Counted from the stretch's first letter, positions 28,269 through 40,810 are shown. The stretch is 64,000 nucleotides of DNA from Micavibrio_C sp046294845 (GCA_046294845.1 JBKBNU010000001.1:620001-684000); one strand, 5' to 3'. Notes: a model not told the origin generated them from the sequence alone. Numbers and translations: made by a program.

Positions 28269-28526
28269 AGTTTAAACCGCTTGCCCGTAAGGGTTTTCGG
28301 ATTTATTTCTGTCCAAGACTACAGGTGAAGTGCAGTTTTCTGCGGTTTCGTAAGGCCTGTATAGACGGGAAATCGTTGAAAAATAAGGTTTTTCGCCTGA
28401 TTTTTACTTCTATTGACCGTAGATTTTTGGACAGGATGGGATAAAACCCGTCCTTTTTTATTGCTGGATTTAGGTGGATGCGCCCTATCACGGGGATGGA
28501 TCTGCCGGTTTGAAGGAGAAAAAACC
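28269..28526 (+). promoter_or_regulatory. rplJ leader with terminator-like hairpin
   Basis: This roughly 258-nt untranslated leader corresponds in place to the L10-L12 autoregulatory leader of other bacteria. Near its middle, GGATGGG (28434-28440) pairs with CCCGTCC (28447-28453) around ATAAAA and is followed by six Ts (28454-28459), an intrinsic-terminator form. A smaller GCAG/CTGC hairpin lies near 28331-28342. Upstream codons are in frame with rplJ back to a TTG at 28413, but I treat these as untranslated because the GTG at 28527 has the only good ribosome-binding site. Confidence 0.55.
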
Positions 28527-29027
28527 GTGACTGTAAAGCAAGCACATGTTGCCAAGCAGGTAAAAGTCGATGCCGTTGGTAAACGTCTCGAAAATGCCGA
28601 ACTGGTAATTCTGACCCGTAACAAGGGTCTGACACACAAAATGGACCGTGAACTGCGCGATTCACTGCGTAAGGAAGGTGCCACATTTGGTGTCGAGAAA
28701 AACACATTGGTGAAACGTGCCCTCGAAGGCACAAAGTTCGAGCATCTGTCAGACAAGCTGTCCGGCCCGATCGGTATCGCCATTTCGCAAGATCCGCTCA
28801 GTGCTGCCCGCATTGTGTACGAATTTGCGAAAAAGAACGACAAACTCGAAATCGTTGCCGGTGCTTCCGCTGATGAAGCTCTCGACCTCGAGAAAATCAA
28901 ATTCCTGGCGCTGCTGCCCTCTATGGACCAGCTGCGTGGCAAGATCGTGGGCCTGTTGCAGGCTCCGGGTGCTCAACTGGCACGTCTGGCCAATGCTTAC
29001 GCAACCAAGGACGAGGCCTCGGCCTAA
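28527..29027 (+). CDS. rplJ: 50S ribosomal protein L10
   Basis: L10 forms the base of the ribosomal stalk and binds L7/L12 dimers through its C-terminal helix. I place the start at GTG 28527, with AAGGAGAAAA upstream, giving 166 residues, the usual family size; the frame is open 38 codons further upstream but those residues do not look like L10. Recognisable segments are LVILTRNKGLTH, GVEKNTLVKRAL and the C-terminal LKxLQAPGAQLARLANA-like helix. It is followed by rplL and preceded by a long leader; rplK and rplA, normally upstream, are not in this window. Confidence 0.94.
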   Translation: MTVKQAHVAKQVKVDAVGKRLENAELVILTRNKGLTHKMDRELRDSLRKEGATFGVEKNTLVKRALEGTKFEHLSDKLSGPIGIAISQDPLSAARIVYEFAKKNDKLEIVAGASADEALDLEKIKFLALLPSMDQLRGKIVGLLQAPGAQLARLANAYATKDEASA

Positions 29028-29079
29028 TATTAATACTGACGAATACCCAACAGCTTTTTGCATTTAAAAGGAGATAAAA

Positions 29080-29445
29080 ATGGCTGCTAATCTAGAAAAA
29101 CTCGTTGAAGACCTGTCTGCACTGACCGTTATGGAAGCTGCTGAACTGGCGAAACTGCTGGAAGAGAAGTGGGGCGTTTCTGCCGCTGCTCCTGTTGCTG
29201 TAGCTGCTGCCGGTGCTGCTCCTGTTGAAGAAAAAGACAGCTTCGATGTTATCCTCGTTGATGGCGGTGCCAACAAAATCAACGTGATTAAAGAAGTTCG
29301 CGCGATCACAGGTCTGGGCTTGAAAGAAGCCAAGGATCTGGTTGAAGCCGGTAACAAAGAAGTGAAACAAGGCGCTTCCAAAGCAGAAGCTGAAGAGCTG
29401 AAGAAAAAGCTCGAAGCTGCTGGTGCAAAAGTCGAACTGAAATAA
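29080..29445 (+). CDS. rplL: 50S ribosomal protein L7/L12
   Basis: L7/L12 is the multi-copy stalk protein that recruits translational GTPases. The 121-residue sequence has the N-terminal dimerisation and L10-binding region (LEKLVEDLSALTVMEAAELAKL), an Ala/Val-rich flexible hinge (about 42-60) and the C-terminal factor-binding domain (KINVIKEVRAITGLGLKEAKDLV). AAGGAG precedes the ATG. A strong terminator follows, so the rplJL transcript ends before the inserted sigma-factor module instead of running into rpoB. Confidence 0.97.
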   Translation: MAANLEKLVEDLSALTVMEAAELAKLLEEKWGVSAAAPVAVAAAGAAPVEEKDSFDVILVDGGANKINVIKEVRAITGLGLKEAKDLVEAGNKEVKQGASKAEAEELKKKLEAAGAKVELK

Positions 29446-29473
29446 TTCGACCGCCTAGTTTGCAGAATACAAA

Positions 29474-29504
29474 ACGGCCCGCCTTTGGTGGGCCGTTTAC
29501 TTTT
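29474..29504 (+). terminator. rho-independent terminator of rplJ-rplL
   Basis: ACGGCCCGCC (29474-29483) pairs with GGTGGGCCGT (29487-29496), 10 bp with one G-U, followed by TTACTTTT. It separates rplJL from rpoBC. Confidence 0.85.
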
Positions 29505-29662
29505 GTCTTCGTGCTCCTTATGATTGGTGTCTGTCGTATATCCTTATTTATTATTCATATCAATGTGTTGTCTGCTTTTAGCCGGAAAGTCGGATTTATC
29601 CGAGGGATCCCCCTTTTTCTGCCGTATACAATAATACCGAACAAGATAGCAGGAGAATATTT

Positions 29663-30460
29663 ATGAAAGTCGTATCTCTACAAACAAGGTTTCAGATTGG
29701 CGTGAGGGCAGGATTTTTGGGATTGGGTGGTGCTTTGGTTCTGGTACTTTCTGGCGCCGTGCCAGCCTATGCCGATTACTGGCAGCATCCGGACAAGGGT
29801 GTTTCGTCCGTTATACAGGTTCAGGACCAGCAACGTGTCCGCCGTGATTTTGACCGCCGCGAGAATGTCCGTGACCGTACTGAAAATCGTGCTGACCGCC
29901 GTGAAAACGTCCGCGACCGTCAGGAAAATGTCAGGGATCATCGCGAGGATCTGAAGGACATGCGCGAGAATGTTATGGATCGCCGCGAAGATATCAGGGA
30001 CGCCCAGCATGATGGTGGCCGTCGCGACCAGCTCGAGGATATCCGTGATCGTCAGGAAGATGTCAGGGATCGTCAGGAGAATCGCCGCGACCATGCCGAA
30101 GACGTGCATGACCGCCGCGAAGATGTACGTGACCATCGAGAAAATATCCGCGACCGTACTGAGAACCGTGTTGATCGCCGCCATCCGGCTGGTGGGCAAG
30201 ACAGAGAGGCCTTGAAGGAAGAGTTGTCCAAAATGTCACCCGAGGACCGCAAGGCAAAGATGGAAGAGCTGAAACAGCAATATAACGGTCAATATCGTGA
30301 GCAAGTAGAGCAGCGTAAGGAACAATTCAACCAGCGCTGGGATAAATCTACGCCAGAGCAAAAAGAGGCTTTCTGCAAAAAGGCGCAGCAAAAATGTGCG
30401 AGTGGCGGTGAAGGCCAGCAGATTGCCTGCAGGGTAGCGACCAGTAAATGCGGGGGATAG
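29663..30460 (+). CDS. exported heptad-repeat protein (RRENVRD repeats)
   Basis: A 265-residue protein with a signal peptide (hydrophobic about 18-32, probable cleavage after PAYA, residue 37). Residues 65-171 are 14 near-perfect seven-residue units of the form R-R/Q-E-N/D-V/I-R-D with one 9-residue interruption. The even mix of Arg and Asp/Glu with one Val/Ile per unit predicts a long charged single helix. The C-terminal part (about 180-265) has SPEDRKAKMEELK and TPEQKEAF segments, reminiscent of Spy/CpxP-type periplasmic proteins, and four cysteines in its last 35 residues. AGGAG precedes the ATG. It is followed by an ECF sigma and anti-sigma-like gene. Function is unknown. Confidence 0.8.
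   Translation: MKVVSLQTRFQIGVRAGFLGLGGALVLVLSGAVPAYADYWQHPDKGVSSVIQVQDQQRVRRDFDRRENVRDRTENRADRRENVRDRQENVRDHREDLKDMRENVMDRREDIRDAQHDGGRRDQLEDIRDRQEDVRDRQENRRDHAEDVHDRREDVRDHRENIRDRTENRVDRRHPAGGQDREALKEELSKMSPEDRKAKMEELKQQYNGQYREQVEQRKEQFNQRWDKSTPEQKEAFCKKAQQKCASGGEGQQIACRVATSKCGG
29855..30175 (+). repeat. coding 21-bp tandem repeats (14 units)
   Basis: The heptad region is encoded by imperfect 21-bp units (for example CGCCGCGAGAATGTCCGTGA plus C). Units differ mostly at third codon positions, so the repeat is kept at protein level and is not a recent DNA expansion. A 27-bp interruption encoding AQHDGGRRD splits it 7+7. Confidence 0.8.
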
Positions 30461-30491
30461 GATGGGCTATCTCTTGGGGAACGGATGATTA

Positions 30492-31076
30492 ATGAACGTA
30501 CGGGCCCAGAAAATATTGCAAGATGATCCGGGGGATGATGTTCTGATCGCCCGGATCGTTGCACGTGATGAACAAGCGTTTGCAATGATAACTACCCGCT
30601 ATTCAGGTATTATTTTTGCCATAGGCTACCGTATGTACGCGAACCGTACGGCTGCCGAGGATTTGGTGCAGGATACATTCCTCAAGCTTTGGATTCATGC
30701 TGGTGATTGGTCACCCGAGCGCGGGGCCTCTGTTAAAACATGGCTGTGCCATATAGCTTCCAATTTGTGCATAGACAGGCTCCGCAAAAGTGGCCGTGAA
30801 GTTCTCGGGGATGTGCCGGAGCAGGCGGGCACCGATGATAACGCCGAGGTCTCCATGGGCAAAGCCGAGATAGGCGCGATGGTATCGTCTGCCTTGCAGA
30901 CTTTGCCGGACAGGCAGCGTCTGGCCTTGATCATGTTTCACTATGAGGAAATGAGCGTCATAGAAATTGCTGCGGTTTTGGATACAACGCCCAAGGCTGC
31001 CGAAGGATTGCTGAGCAGAGGGCGTATAGCATTAAAAGAGGCTTTGTTACCCCATAAGGATGAGGTGATGAGATGA
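30492..31076 (+). CDS. ECF-type RNA polymerase sigma factor
   Basis: The 194-residue protein has sigma region 2 (about 28-95: FAMITTRYSGIIFAIGYRM, AEDLVQDTFLKLW, VKTWLCHIASNLCIDRLRK) and region 4 (about 128-182: ALQTLPDRQRLALIMFHYEEMSVIEIAAVL, then the second helix), with no region 3, as in extracytoplasmic-function sigma factors. The stop overlaps the next gene's start (ATGA, 31073-31076), so the sigma and the membrane protein are translationally coupled as sigma/anti-sigma pairs usually are. It follows the heptad-repeat gene by 31 bp. Its target promoters cannot be read here; I found no clear GGAAC/CGTC promoter in front of the module. Confidence 0.93.
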   Translation: MNVRAQKILQDDPGDDVLIARIVARDEQAFAMITTRYSGIIFAIGYRMYANRTAAEDLVQDTFLKLWIHAGDWSPERGASVKTWLCHIASNLCIDRLRKSGREVLGDVPEQAGTDDNAEVSMGKAEIGAMVSSALQTLPDRQRLALIMFHYEEMSVIEIAAVLDTTPKAAEGLLSRGRIALKEALLPHKDEVMR

Positions 31077-31816
31077 CTAACATAAAGAATTTTAAGGAAA
31101 ATCTTGATATCTATGGTGCAAATCTGCAGCGATGGCCTGTGGGAGCTGCCGAAGAAGCCCGCCATTTTCTGCAGCAAAATGAGGAAGCCAGGACCGCCTT
31201 TGAAGAGGCTCGTCGTCTGGATGATATGATGGATGGCTTTGCTGTGCCTGCTCTGGATCCGGATGTTTTAACGCAGACCCTCCATAGTGCCCACAGTGCG
31301 GGTATGGTGACAAAGGGTGCAGCAAAGACGGCCCGTGTCTCTTGTAAGGAGAGATCGTCCGCTCCTTTCGGGATAGCCGGTCTTTTCCCTTGGGTTGGTT
31401 TCGGGGCTGGCGGGTTGGCGCTTGCCTGTGTGGCTGGGTTTGTCCTTTTGGCGAAGCCCGATACAAGCAGTACCGCCGTAAAAATTGCCGGTAATAATGT
31501 GAATCCTGTGGCCGTAGAAGATACTGTGTTGGCGGCTGATATCGAAACCTTGGATCGGGAAATCGCTAAGGTTTATACCGAAACGCAACAGGATATTGCG
31601 CAGATTGATGAAATGATAGGCTGGTTGGAGCTGGCGGATAATAGTACGCTCACACCAAGGGAAGAGCAGGAAATTGACGAGTTTCTTGAAAGTCTGGGTT
31701 TGCCTGCCGCGGATGCTGATCCTGACACTGTGCCTGCCGCCGATAGCCCGTCCGATCAGGCTGATCCAACAGACGAAAATGTGCCCGATATCTGGGACGC
31801 CATTATGAAATCTTGA
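31073..31816 (+). CDS. single-pass membrane protein, probable anti-sigma factor
   Basis: The 247-residue protein begins with a segment containing YGANLQRWP, a form common in alphaproteobacterial proteins encoded next to ECF sigma factors, then a helical cytoplasmic domain, one transmembrane segment (about 104-127) and a periplasmic acidic domain (about 128-247) rich in Asp, Glu and Pro. There is no HxxxCxxC zinc motif, so it is not a ZAS-type anti-sigma. The four-base overlap with the sigma gene supports an anti-sigma role, which is inference. A terminator follows. Confidence 0.75.
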   Translation: MTNIKNFKENLDIYGANLQRWPVGAAEEARHFLQQNEEARTAFEEARRLDDMMDGFAVPALDPDVLTQTLHSAHSAGMVTKGAAKTARVSCKERSSAPFGIAGLFPWVGFGAGGLALACVAGFVLLAKPDTSSTAVKIAGNNVNPVAVEDTVLAADIETLDREIAKVYTETQQDIAQIDEMIGWLELADNSTLTPREEQEIDEFLESLGLPAADADPDTVPAADSPSDQADPTDENVPDIWDAIMKS

Positions 31817-31857
31817 GATATGAAGTCTTAGGCAGATTATACCCCTTATAAAAAAGT

Positions 31858-31901
31858 CCTGTGGATAATTTGGTTATCCGATTCTTTCCACAGGGTTTTT
31901 T
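31858..31901 (+). terminator. terminator after the sigma/anti-sigma genes, containing a DnaA-box sequence
   Basis: CCTGTGG (31858-31864) pairs with CCACAGG (31888-31894), with an inner GGATAA/TTATCC stem, followed by GTTTTTT. The stretch TGTGGATAA at 31860-31868 is a perfect reverse DnaA box. Confidence 0.7.
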
Positions 31902-31927
31902 CTGCAAACTCTGGATAGGAAAAATAC

Positions 31928-31956
31928 TTGACTCATCCCCCCCGATCAGCCATAAA
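31928..31956 (+). promoter_or_regulatory. promoter of rpoB-rpoC
   Basis: TTGACT (31928-31933), 17 bp, CATAAA (31951-31956). Transcription would start near 31963, leaving a leader of about 190 nt that includes a T-run at 32112-32119 but no clear stem before it. The 338-bp gap 31817-32154 holds no gene. Confidence 0.6.
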
Positions 31957-32154
31957 CGCCTGCGAAAGACCCGGGATGAGTGTGACTGTAGCCGTTCCAC
32001 ATATTGGATAACATATTGATATAACACCGTTTTCAGTGACTGTAACCAGTCCGGCTGAGAGCGGTTTTCGGCGCTTTATAACGTCGATTTACATGAAACC
32101 GGGGCCGCAGATTTTTTTTGATGATCGGTGAAGGCCATATAAGGAAAAGTAACC

Positions 32155-35100
32155 ATGAGCACAAAGACGCCAAAGACAGCCCCTAAGACAGATAAAGCAG
32201 AGAAGAAGGCGACTAAATCACGTTCTTCGACCAAGGCGGCTGCCGCGGATAAGCCTGTAGTACGTTATGTGGTTGAAAAACCAATCGTTTTCAAGCCTGC
32301 CAACGATGTTGACAGCTTCACAGGCCGCAAGCGCGTCCGTCGCTCCTTCGGTAAAATCCGTGAAGTGGCCGATATGCCGAACCTGATCGAGGTTCAGCGC
32401 CAGTCTTACGAGGCCTTTCTGCAAGCAGAAGTTCCTGCAGATGACCGCAGAATGCAGGGTCTGCACGAAGTGTTCTCTTCCGTATTTCCGATCAAGGATT
32501 TTGCCGATCGTGCGGAAATCGACTACGTGAAATACGAGCTGGAAGAGCCGAAATACGATGTTGATGAATGTCAGCAACGCGGCATGACTTTCTCCGCGCC
32601 GTTGCGTGTTACGCTGCGCCTGTCTGTTTTTGATGTTGATGAAGATACAGGCTTGCGTTCCATTCGCGATATTAAAGAACAAGACGTTTACATGGTCGAC
32701 ATGCCGCTGATGACAAAGAACGGTACGTTCGTTGTTAACGGTACAGAGCGTGTCATCGTATCCCAGATGCACCGCTCACCCGGTGTGTTCTTCGATCATG
32801 ACGGTGGTAAAACACACGCGTCGGGCAAATACCTGTTTGCCGCCCGTGTGATCCCGTACCGTGGTTCATGGCTCGATTTCGAATTCGATGCGAAAGACAA
32901 CATGTATGTTCGTATCGACCGTCGTCGTAAACTGCCGGCTACAACATTCCTGCGCGCGCTGGATTCTGCTGCCACAGCCGAATACCGTATCAAGTGTGAA
33001 GAGAATGATCAGGCTGTTGATCCGTTGCTCGTACAGGGTATGGGCAACGAAGAAATGTTGCAGACATTCTATGATGTTATTAACTACACCCGCGAGAAAA
33101 AGGGCTGGAAGACAGCTTTTGACGGCCAACGTCTGCGCGGCGTGAAGCTGGTTCATGATCTGGTTGATGCTAAAACAGGCAAAGCCGTTGTTGATGCGGG
33201 CGAGAAAATGACGCCGCGTCTGGCCAAGCAGCTGATTGAAAAAGGCCTGAAAGAGGTTCTGGTTCAAGAGGAAGAGCTGGTTACAAAATATGTGGCTGTC
33301 GACCTGTTCGATCCGAAAACCGGTCAGGTTGTCATGGAAGCCGGTCAGGAAATCTCTGCCGAGATGCTCAAGTCCCTTGAGAAAATGGGCGTGAATGAAT
33401 TGCCGGTACTGGCGATTGATCACCTGAATACGGGTGCCTATATCCGCAACACCATGATGGTTGATAAATGCGATACACGTGAAGAAGCGTTGATCGATAT
33501 CTACCGTGTGATGCGTCCGGGCGAACCGCCAACAGTTGAATCTGCCGATGCGCTGTTCCAATCGCTGTTCTTCGATGCTGAACGTTATGATCTTTCATCC
33601 GTTGGTCGCGTGAAAATGAACATGCGTCTTGATCTGGATGCGCCGGATACAACACGCGTTCTGCGCAAGGAAGATATTCTGGCGATCCTGAAATATCTGC
33701 ATGGCCTGCGTGATGGTCTGGGTGAAGTGGACGATATCGACAACCTCGGTAACCGTCGTGTCCGTTCCGTTGGCGAGCTGATGGAAAACCAGATTCGTGT
33801 TGGTTTGCTGCGTATGGAACGCGCGATCCGCGAACGTATGTCTTCTGTCGAGATCGACACCTACATGCCACATGATCTGATCAATGCCAAACCGGTAGCC
33901 GCGTCTGTACGCGAATTCTTCGGTTCTTCGCAGTTGTCCCAGTTCATGGACCAAACAAACCCGTTGGCTGAAATTACGCATAAACGTCGTCTTTCGGCTC
34001 TCGGACCTGGTGGTCTGACCCGCGAACGTGCCGGTTTCGAAGTGCGCGACGTGCACCCGACCCACTATGGCCGTATCTGCCCGATTGAAACACCGGAAGG
34101 TCCGAACATTGGTCTGATCAACTCGCTGTCCACTTTTGCCCGCGTCAACCAGTACGGCTTCATTGAAAGCCCGTACCGCCGTGTTTCTGCCGGTAAAGTC
34201 ACAGACGAAGTGATCTATATGTCAGCTATGGAAGAAGCCAAGTACACGATTGCTCAGGCAAACTCCGAGCTGTCAAAAGGTTCTTTCGTTGAGGATCTGA
34301 TTTCCTGCCGTAAGGCCGGTGAAAACCTGATGGCCACACCGGATATGATCGAATTTATCGACGTTTCCCCGAAGCAGATTGTTTCTGTGGCGGCCTCGCT
34401 GATCCCGTTCCTTGAAAACGACGACGCCAACCGTGCTCTGATGGGTTCGAACATGATGCGTCAGGCTGTGCCGCTGCTGCGCTCCGATGCGCCGCTCGTG
34501 GGTACAGGCATGGAAGCAACTGTTGCCCGTGACTCGGGTGCGGCAGTTGTGGCCAAGCGTTCCGGTATCGTTACAAAAGTGGATGCAACACGTATCGTTA
34601 TCCGTGCAACGGAAGACCTGCGTGCCGATCAGGCGACAGTTGATATCTACAAACTCTCCAAGTTCCAACGCTCCAACCAGTCAACCTGCATTACGCAGCG
34701 TCCACTGGTAAAAGTGGGTGACGAGATCAAGTCCGGTGACATCATCGCTGACGGTCCTTCGACACAATTGGGCGAATTGGCGCTGGGCCGTAACGTGCTG
34801 GTCGCGTTTATGCCTTGGAACGGTTACAACTTCGAAGACTCTATCTTGCTGTCCGAACGTATCGTGTCGGAAGACGTCTTCACATCCATCCACATCGATG
34901 AATTCGAAGTGATGGCCCGTGATACCAAGCTGGGTACCGAAGAAATCACCCGTGATATCCCGAACGTCGGTGAAGAAGCCCTGAAACACCTCGATGAAGC
35001 CGGTATTGTCCACATCGGTGCCGAAGTGAACCCGGGCGATATTCTGGTCGGTAAAGTCACACCGAAAGGCGAAAGCCCGATGACACCGGAAGAAAAACTT

Positions 35101-36495
35101 CTGCGTGCGATCTTCGGTGAAAAAGCTGCTGACGTAAAAGATACATCCCTGCGTGTACCGCCGGGTGTTCAAGGTACAATCGTCGATGTGCGCGTGTTCA
35201 ACCGTCGCGGTGTCGATAAAGACGCTCGTGCGATGGCGATTGAACGTGCCGAAATCGAACGTCTGGCCAAAGACCGTGATGACGAACGCGCCATTCTGGA
35301 AGACGGCTTCTTTGCCCGTCTGAAAGATTTGTTGGTTGGTCAAAGTGTTGAAACAGCACCGAAACAACTGGCAGGTCTCAAAAAAGGCGAGAAAATCAAG
35401 GCCGCAGACCTCGAAGAAGTTGGTCGTGGTTTCTGGCGCCAGATTGCTGTTGAAAACGAAAAACGCATGGAAGAAATCGAAGCTGTTTCCAAAACATTCG
35501 ATGATGCCGTTGATCACCTGCAACAGCGTTTTGAATCCAAGGTTGAGAAGCTGCAACGCGGTGACGAATTGCCTCCGGGTGTGATGAAGATGGTTAAAGT
35601 TTTCATTGCCGTTAAACGCAAAATGCAGCCTGGCGATAAAATGGCCGGCCGTCACGGTAACAAAGGTGTGGTTTCCCGCATCATGAAAACCGAAGATATG
35701 CCGTACCTTGAAAACGGTCAGCCGGTTGATATCGTGCTGAACCCGCTGGGCGTGCCTTCCCGTATGAACGTGGGTCAGATTCTTGAGACCCACCTCGGTT
35801 GGGCAACAGCATCACTGGGCAAGCAGATTGGCGAGATGATCGACAGCTTTGCAAATCCGGATGAAGCTACGGAAGCCGAACTCAAAAAACTCAAAGGCCA
35901 ACTGAAAACAGTTTATGGCGACAAAGAGTTTGACGAGAAAGTTTCCCGTCTGGACGACAAGCAAGTGGTCGAGATGTCAAACAACCTGCGTGGCGGTATC
36001 CCGATGGCGACACCGGTATTCGACGGCGCTCATGAGGCCGATATTGACGAGTTGCTGGCCAAAGCAGGCCTCAACAAATCAGGTCAGGTTCGTCTGATTG
36101 ATGGTCGTACAGGTGAATATTTCCACCGTGATGTGACAGTGGGCTATATCTATATGCTCAAACTGCACCACCTTGTTGACGACAAGATCCATGCCCGTTC
36201 GATCGGTCCTTATTCGCTGGTTACGCAGCAACCTCTGGGTGGTAAAGCCCAGTTTGGTGGTCAGCGTTTCGGGGAGATGGAAGTCTGGGCCCTGCAAGCG
36301 TACGGCGCTGCCTACACCCTGCAGGAAATGCTCACCGTCAAGTCGGACGACGTTGCCGGCCGTTCGAAAGTCTACGAAGCGATTGTTCGCGGCGAAGACA
36401 ATTTCGAAATTGGTGTACCGGAATCTTTCAACGTTCTTGTGAAAGAACTGAAGGCTCTGGGTCTGAACGTCGATATGAAGAACTCGGAATCGTAA
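32155..36495 (+). CDS. rpoB: DNA-directed RNA polymerase beta subunit
   Basis: This is the catalytic beta subunit of RNA polymerase. At 1446 residues it is longer than most alphaproteobacterial homologues. Residues 1-55 form a Lys/Thr/Ala-rich extension before the usual start at SFTGRKRVRR. The rifampicin-binding cluster reads SSQLSQFMDQTNPLAE, THKRRLSALGPGG and RPxHYGR-like elements without known resistance changes. The extra alphaproteobacterial segment with VVDAGEKMTPRL and VVMEAGQEISAEML is present. AAGGAAAAG precedes the ATG. It has its own promoter here because rplJL and the ECF module end in terminators. Confidence 0.98.
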   Translation: MSTKTPKTAPKTDKAEKKATKSRSSTKAAAADKPVVRYVVEKPIVFKPANDVDSFTGRKRVRRSFGKIREVADMPNLIEVQRQSYEAFLQAEVPADDRRMQGLHEVFSSVFPIKDFADRAEIDYVKYELEEPKYDVDECQQRGMTFSAPLRVTLRLSVFDVDEDTGLRSIRDIKEQDVYMVDMPLMTKNGTFVVNGTERVIVSQMHRSPGVFFDHDGGKTHASGKYLFAARVIPYRGSWLDFEFDAKDNMYVRIDRRRKLPATTFLRALDSAATAEYRIKCEENDQAVDPLLVQGMGNEEMLQTFYDVINYTREKKGWKTAFDGQRLRGVKLVHDLVDAKTGKAVVDAGEKMTPRLAKQLIEKGLKEVLVQEEELVTKYVAVDLFDPKTGQVVMEAGQEISAEMLKSLEKMGVNELPVLAIDHLNTGAYIRNTMMVDKCDTREEALIDIYRVMRPGEPPTVESADALFQSLFFDAERYDLSSVGRVKMNMRLDLDAPDTTRVLRKEDILAILKYLHGLRDGLGEVDDIDNLGNRRVRSVGELMENQIRVGLLRMERAIRERMSSVEIDTYMPHDLINAKPVAASVREFFGSSQLSQFMDQTNPLAEITHKRRLSALGPGGLTRERAGFEVRDVHPTHYGRICPIETPEGPNIGLINSLSTFARVNQYGFIESPYRRVSAGKVTDEVIYMSAMEEAKYTIAQANSELSKGSFVEDLISCRKAGENLMATPDMIEFIDVSPKQIVSVAASLIPFLENDDANRALMGSNMMRQAVPLLRSDAPLVGTGMEATVARDSGAAVVAKRSGIVTKVDATRIVIRATEDLRADQATVDIYKLSKFQRSNQSTCITQRPLVKVGDEIKSGDIIADGPSTQLGELALGRNVLVAFMPWNGYNFEDSILLSERIVSEDVFTSIHIDEFEVMARDTKLGTEEITRDIPNVGEEALKHLDEAGIVHIGAEVNPGDILVGKVTPKGESPMTPEEKLLRAIFGEKAADVKDTSLRVPPGVQGTIVDVRVFNRRGVDKDARAMAIERAEIERLAKDRDDERAILEDGFFARLKDLLVGQSVETAPKQLAGLKKGEKIKAADLEEVGRGFWRQIAVENEKRMEEIEAVSKTFDDAVDHLQQRFESKVEKLQRGDELPPGVMKMVKVFIAVKRKMQPGDKMAGRHGNKGVVSRIMKTEDMPYLENGQPVDIVLNPLGVPSRMNVGQILETHLGWATASLGKQIGEMIDSFANPDEATEAELKKLKGQLKTVYGDKEFDEKVSRLDDKQVVEMSNNLRGGIPMATPVFDGAHEADIDELLAKAGLNKSGQVRLIDGRTGEYFHRDVTVGYIYMLKLHHLVDDKIHARSIGPYSLVTQQPLGGKAQFGGQRFGEMEVWALQAYGAAYTLQEMLTVKSDDVAGRSKVYEAIVRGEDNFEIGVPESFNVLVKELKALGLNVDMKNSES

Positions 36496-36587
36496 TTGGC
36501 ATAGAGGCGGTCTTGTAACGAGGCTGCCTCCTGCATCTCTTTAGAATTTTTTATGTTTTTTAAAGCCCAATTGGGAGCGCAAGCAAA

Positions 36588-40790
<4,203 letters not shown>

Positions 40791-40810
40791 GATTTATCCG
40801 TAAAGAATTA

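Noticed and set aside
28413..28526. N-terminal extension of L10 from TTG 28413
   Set aside because: The extra 38 residues do not resemble L10, include the leader hairpin region and lack a good ribosome-binding site; GTG 28527 has AAGGAGAAAA and gives the usual length.
29499..29662. An autoregulated ECF promoter (GGAAC/CGTC) before the heptad-repeat gene
   Set aside because: GGGATCC (29604-29610) and CGTAT (29623-29627) are only 12-13 bp apart, too close for ECF spacing. A TCGGAT/ATCCGA palindrome at 29590-29603 is present but too short to interpret.
29855..30175. CRISPR-like or satellite DNA repeat
   Set aside because: The 21-bp units are continuous, in frame, vary at third positions and encode a clear protein heptad; there are no spacers.
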